Shown: positions 7,027 through 8,562 of the stretch, one piece after another | How positions within the stretch are numbered: the first letter of the stretch is position 1 | How the letters are laid out: every line of letters begins with the position of its first letter | Assembly (NCBI GenBank): GCA_900552415.1 | Contig: USAD01000113.1 | Location: 1 to 8,562 of the forward strand | Reading direction: 5' to 3' | DNA length: 8,562 nt | Origin: an uncultured Parabacteroides sp. | GTDB taxonomy: Bacteria; Bacteroidota; Bacteroidia; Bacteroidales; Tannerellaceae | The notes under the pieces: generated by a model | The model's input: only the letters and a program-made list of their open reading frames with translations | The model's database searches: none | What the model was told of the DNA's origin: nothing | Translations under genes and position numbers: made by a program

Positions 7027-7065
7027 AAAAAAGAAGGCCTATCACTAAATATTAGGATAGGCCTT
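7027..7065 (-). terminator. Rho-independent terminator after pgi, just before the HAD gene
   Basis: A perfect 10-bp stem AAGGCCTATC/GATAGGCCTT (7034-7043 and 7056-7065) extends inward by CTAA/TTAG around a short loop with one unpaired base. Read on the - strand it is followed by C and six Ts (7027-7032), the classic intrinsic terminator form. It sits 33 bp after the pgi stop and 13 bp before the HAD start codon, so it should limit read-through into that gene. Confidence 0.9.
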
Positions 7066-7098
7066 GAATGTGTTATTCAATCATTTTGAATATTCGGC

Positions 7099-8442
7099 TT
7101 ATAGGCGAGCCTGGATAGCGGCGCTTTCCTTCTCGTAACCTGGCTTGTTCAGCAGGGCGAACATGTTCTTCTTGTAAGCCTCAACACCTGGTTGGTTGAA
7201 TGGGTTGACACCCAAAATATAACCACTGATACCGCATGCTTTCTCGAAGAAGTAGAAGAGCTGTCCGATATAATAAGCACTAACTTCCGGCATTGTAATC
7301 TTAATGTTAGGAACGCCACCGTCAACGTGTGCCAATTGCGTACCAAGTTCAGCCATCTTGTTGACCTCATCTACTCGTTTACCGGCCAAGAAGTTCAAGC
7401 CGTCCAAATTGGCCTCATCAGATGGGATAACGACCTCATGATCTGGTTTTTCAACAGAGATGACACTCTCGTAGATGCTACGCTCACCTTCTTGAATCCA
7501 CTGACCCATTGAGTGCAGATCTGTTGTGAAATCAACAGAAGTCGGGAAGATACCTTTGCCATCTTTACCTTCGCTTTCGCCGTAAAGTTGTTTCCACCAC
7601 TCACCGATGTAGTGCAATTTCGGATGGAAATTGCAGAGAATCTCGATCTTTTTGCCACTCTTGTAAAGCTCATTGCGAGTTGCCGCATAGAGCGCTGAAA
7701 TGTTCTCTGCAAAAGGAACAGATTGGTCTGTCGCTTTTTCCATGGAAACAGCACCAGCCACGAGATCGCGGATATTGATGCCCGCTACTGCGATCGGAAG
7801 TAAACCAACTGGAGTCAATACAGAGAAACGTCCACCAACGTTATCAGGGATAACGAATGTTTTATAACCCTCTTGATCCGCTAAAGTACGCAATGCGCCT
7901 TTCTTAGCGTCAGTGATAGCAACAATCCGTTTCTTAGCCTCTTCTACACCAACAGCCTCTTCCAGTTGTTTTTTGAGCAAACGGAAAGCCAAAGCTGGCT
8001 CTGTTGTCGTTCCGGATTTAGAGATATTGATAATTCCGAACTGCTTGCCTTTCAATACTTGGCTTAACTCATACAAATAGTCCTCACCAATGTTGTGTCC
8101 GGCATAAAGCAGGATCGGATTTTTACGTTCGGTCTGGAGCCAGTCAAAGCTATTATTCAGAGCCTCAACAACTGCTTTTGTGCCTAAGTAACTGCCACCG
8201 ATACCGATTGCTACGATCACCTCACATTTCTCACGGAGTGATTTAGCTGTGTTTTCGATGTCTGTCAACTCCTCGTCAGTGATAGATGAGGGAAGGTGTA
8301 ACCAACCCAGGAAGTCGTTACCCGCACCATTGCCGTTATGCAAAGTTGCGATACATTCCATTACTTTGGCCTCTTGGGCATAAACTTGCTCTTTTGAAAC
8401 AGCACCTAGTGCCTTTTCAATGTTCAAACCAATGTTTTTCAT
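7099..8442 (-). CDS. pgi: Glucose-6-phosphate isomerase
   Basis: This 447-residue cytoplasmic enzyme interconverts glucose 6-phosphate and fructose 6-phosphate in glycolysis and gluconeogenesis. The length matches the short bacterial (Bacillus-like) class. Visible signatures are [13 protein letters not shown] (79-91), the phosphate-binding loop SKSGTT (141-146), and the family pattern [17 protein letters not shown] (200-216). [16 protein letters not shown] (280-295) carries the probable catalytic base E289; H310 (DLHS) and K424 in [13 protein letters not shown] are the other expected active-site residues. All are intact. The start at 8442 follows the gpsA stop by 6 bp, so the two are probably cotranscribed; no promoter is seen between them. 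A strong terminator lies just downstream. The codon style is similar to that of the isomerase-like lipoprotein gene, as expected for a highly expressed glycolytic gene. Confidence 0.98.
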   Translation of the reverse strand: MKNIGLNIEKALGAVSKEQVYAQEAKVMECIATLHNGNGAGNDFLGWLHLPSSITDEELTDIENTAKSLREKCEVIVAIGIGGSYLGTKAVVEALNNSFDWLQTERKNPILLYAGHNIGEDYLYELSQVLKGKQFGIINISKSGTTTEPALAFRLLKKQLEEAVGVEEAKKRIVAITDAKKGALRTLADQEGYKTFVIPDNVGGRFSVLTPVGLLPIAVAGINIRDLVAGAVSMEKATDQSVPFAENISALYAATRNELYKSGKKIEILCNFHPKLHYIGEWWKQLYGESEGKDGKGIFPTSVDFTTDLHSMGQWIQEGERSIYESVISVEKPDHEVVIPSDEANLDGLNFLAGKRVDEVNKMAELGTQLAHVDGGVPNIKITMPEVSAYYIGQLFYFFEKACGISGYILGVNPFNQPGVEAYKKNMFALLNKPGYEKESAAIQARL

Positions 8443-8448
8443 ATAATA

Positions 8449-8562
8449 TTATTTAAACGTTTCTGTTAATTGCCGGATTACGGTCACCGGCGATTTCCTT
8501 TCATATAAAATCTCGTAGACAGCGTCCAGGATCGGCATGTTTACCTTATACTGGGCGTTGAT
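8449..8562 (-). CDS. gpsA: Glycerol-3-phosphate dehydrogenase [NAD(P)+], C-terminal fragment cut by the window edge
   Basis: The last 37 codons and the TAA stop (8449-8451) of a gene entering from the right edge are visible on the - strand. The peptide includes YKVNMPILDAVYEILYE, which matches the C-terminal segment of GpsA (the MPI...IYQVLY pattern in the E. coli protein). GpsA reduces dihydroxyacetone phosphate to sn-glycerol 3-phosphate for phospholipid synthesis. Placement directly before pgi, with a 6-bp gap, fits the gpsA-pgi order common in Bacteroidales. The N-terminal NAD-binding domain lies outside the window, so the gene's integrity cannot be judged. The gene is truncated by the window edge, not by mutation. 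Confidence 0.85.
   Translation of the reverse strand: MNAQYKVNMPILDAVYEILYERKSPVTVIRQLTETFK

Overview
The window looks like chromosomal DNA from a gut Bacteroidales bacterium, most likely Parabacteroides or a close relative. The phylum call rests on Bacteroidetes-type -7 promoter elements (TAnnTTTG), weak or absent Shine-Dalgarno sequences before most genes, a Tat-lipoprotein of a type common in Bacteroidetes, and a gpsA-pgi gene order that is usual there. The genus is inference.

Left part (about 1-4983, + strand): a four-gene export operon. It encodes a TolC-family outer-membrane channel, a HlyD-type membrane fusion (adaptor) protein, and two different ABC-2 type permeases. The genes are tightly packed (44-bp gap, then a 4-bp ATGA overlap, then a 12-bp gap). 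Together they would make a tripartite pump spanning both membranes. No ATP-binding subunit is encoded in the operon as seen here.

Middle (4984-5285): a 302-bp intergenic region. It starts with a 41-bp tandem repeat (three full copies plus a 16-bp partial copy, 4992-5131), each full copy containing an imperfect hairpin. An AT-rich promoter region with three TAnnTTTG elements follows.

Next (5286-6200, + strand): a single gene for a Tat-exported lipoprotein with a sugar phosphate isomerase/epimerase-like TIM barrel. It ends at a strong hairpin terminator that can work in both directions, because the genes to its right converge on it.

Right part (6270-8562, - strand): central carbon metabolism. 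In transcription order these are the C-terminal end of gpsA (glycerol-3-phosphate dehydrogenase, cut by the window edge), pgi (glucose-6-phosphate isomerase) 6 bp after it, and, beyond a strong hairpin terminator, a HAD-superfamily sugar-phosphate phosphatase/phosphomutase-like gene.

There are no RNA genes, insertion sequences, CRISPR arrays or phage genes visible. The least explained elements are the 41-bp repeat array, the multi-element promoter region, the export operon without an ATPase, and the terminator placed 13 bp before the HAD start codon.
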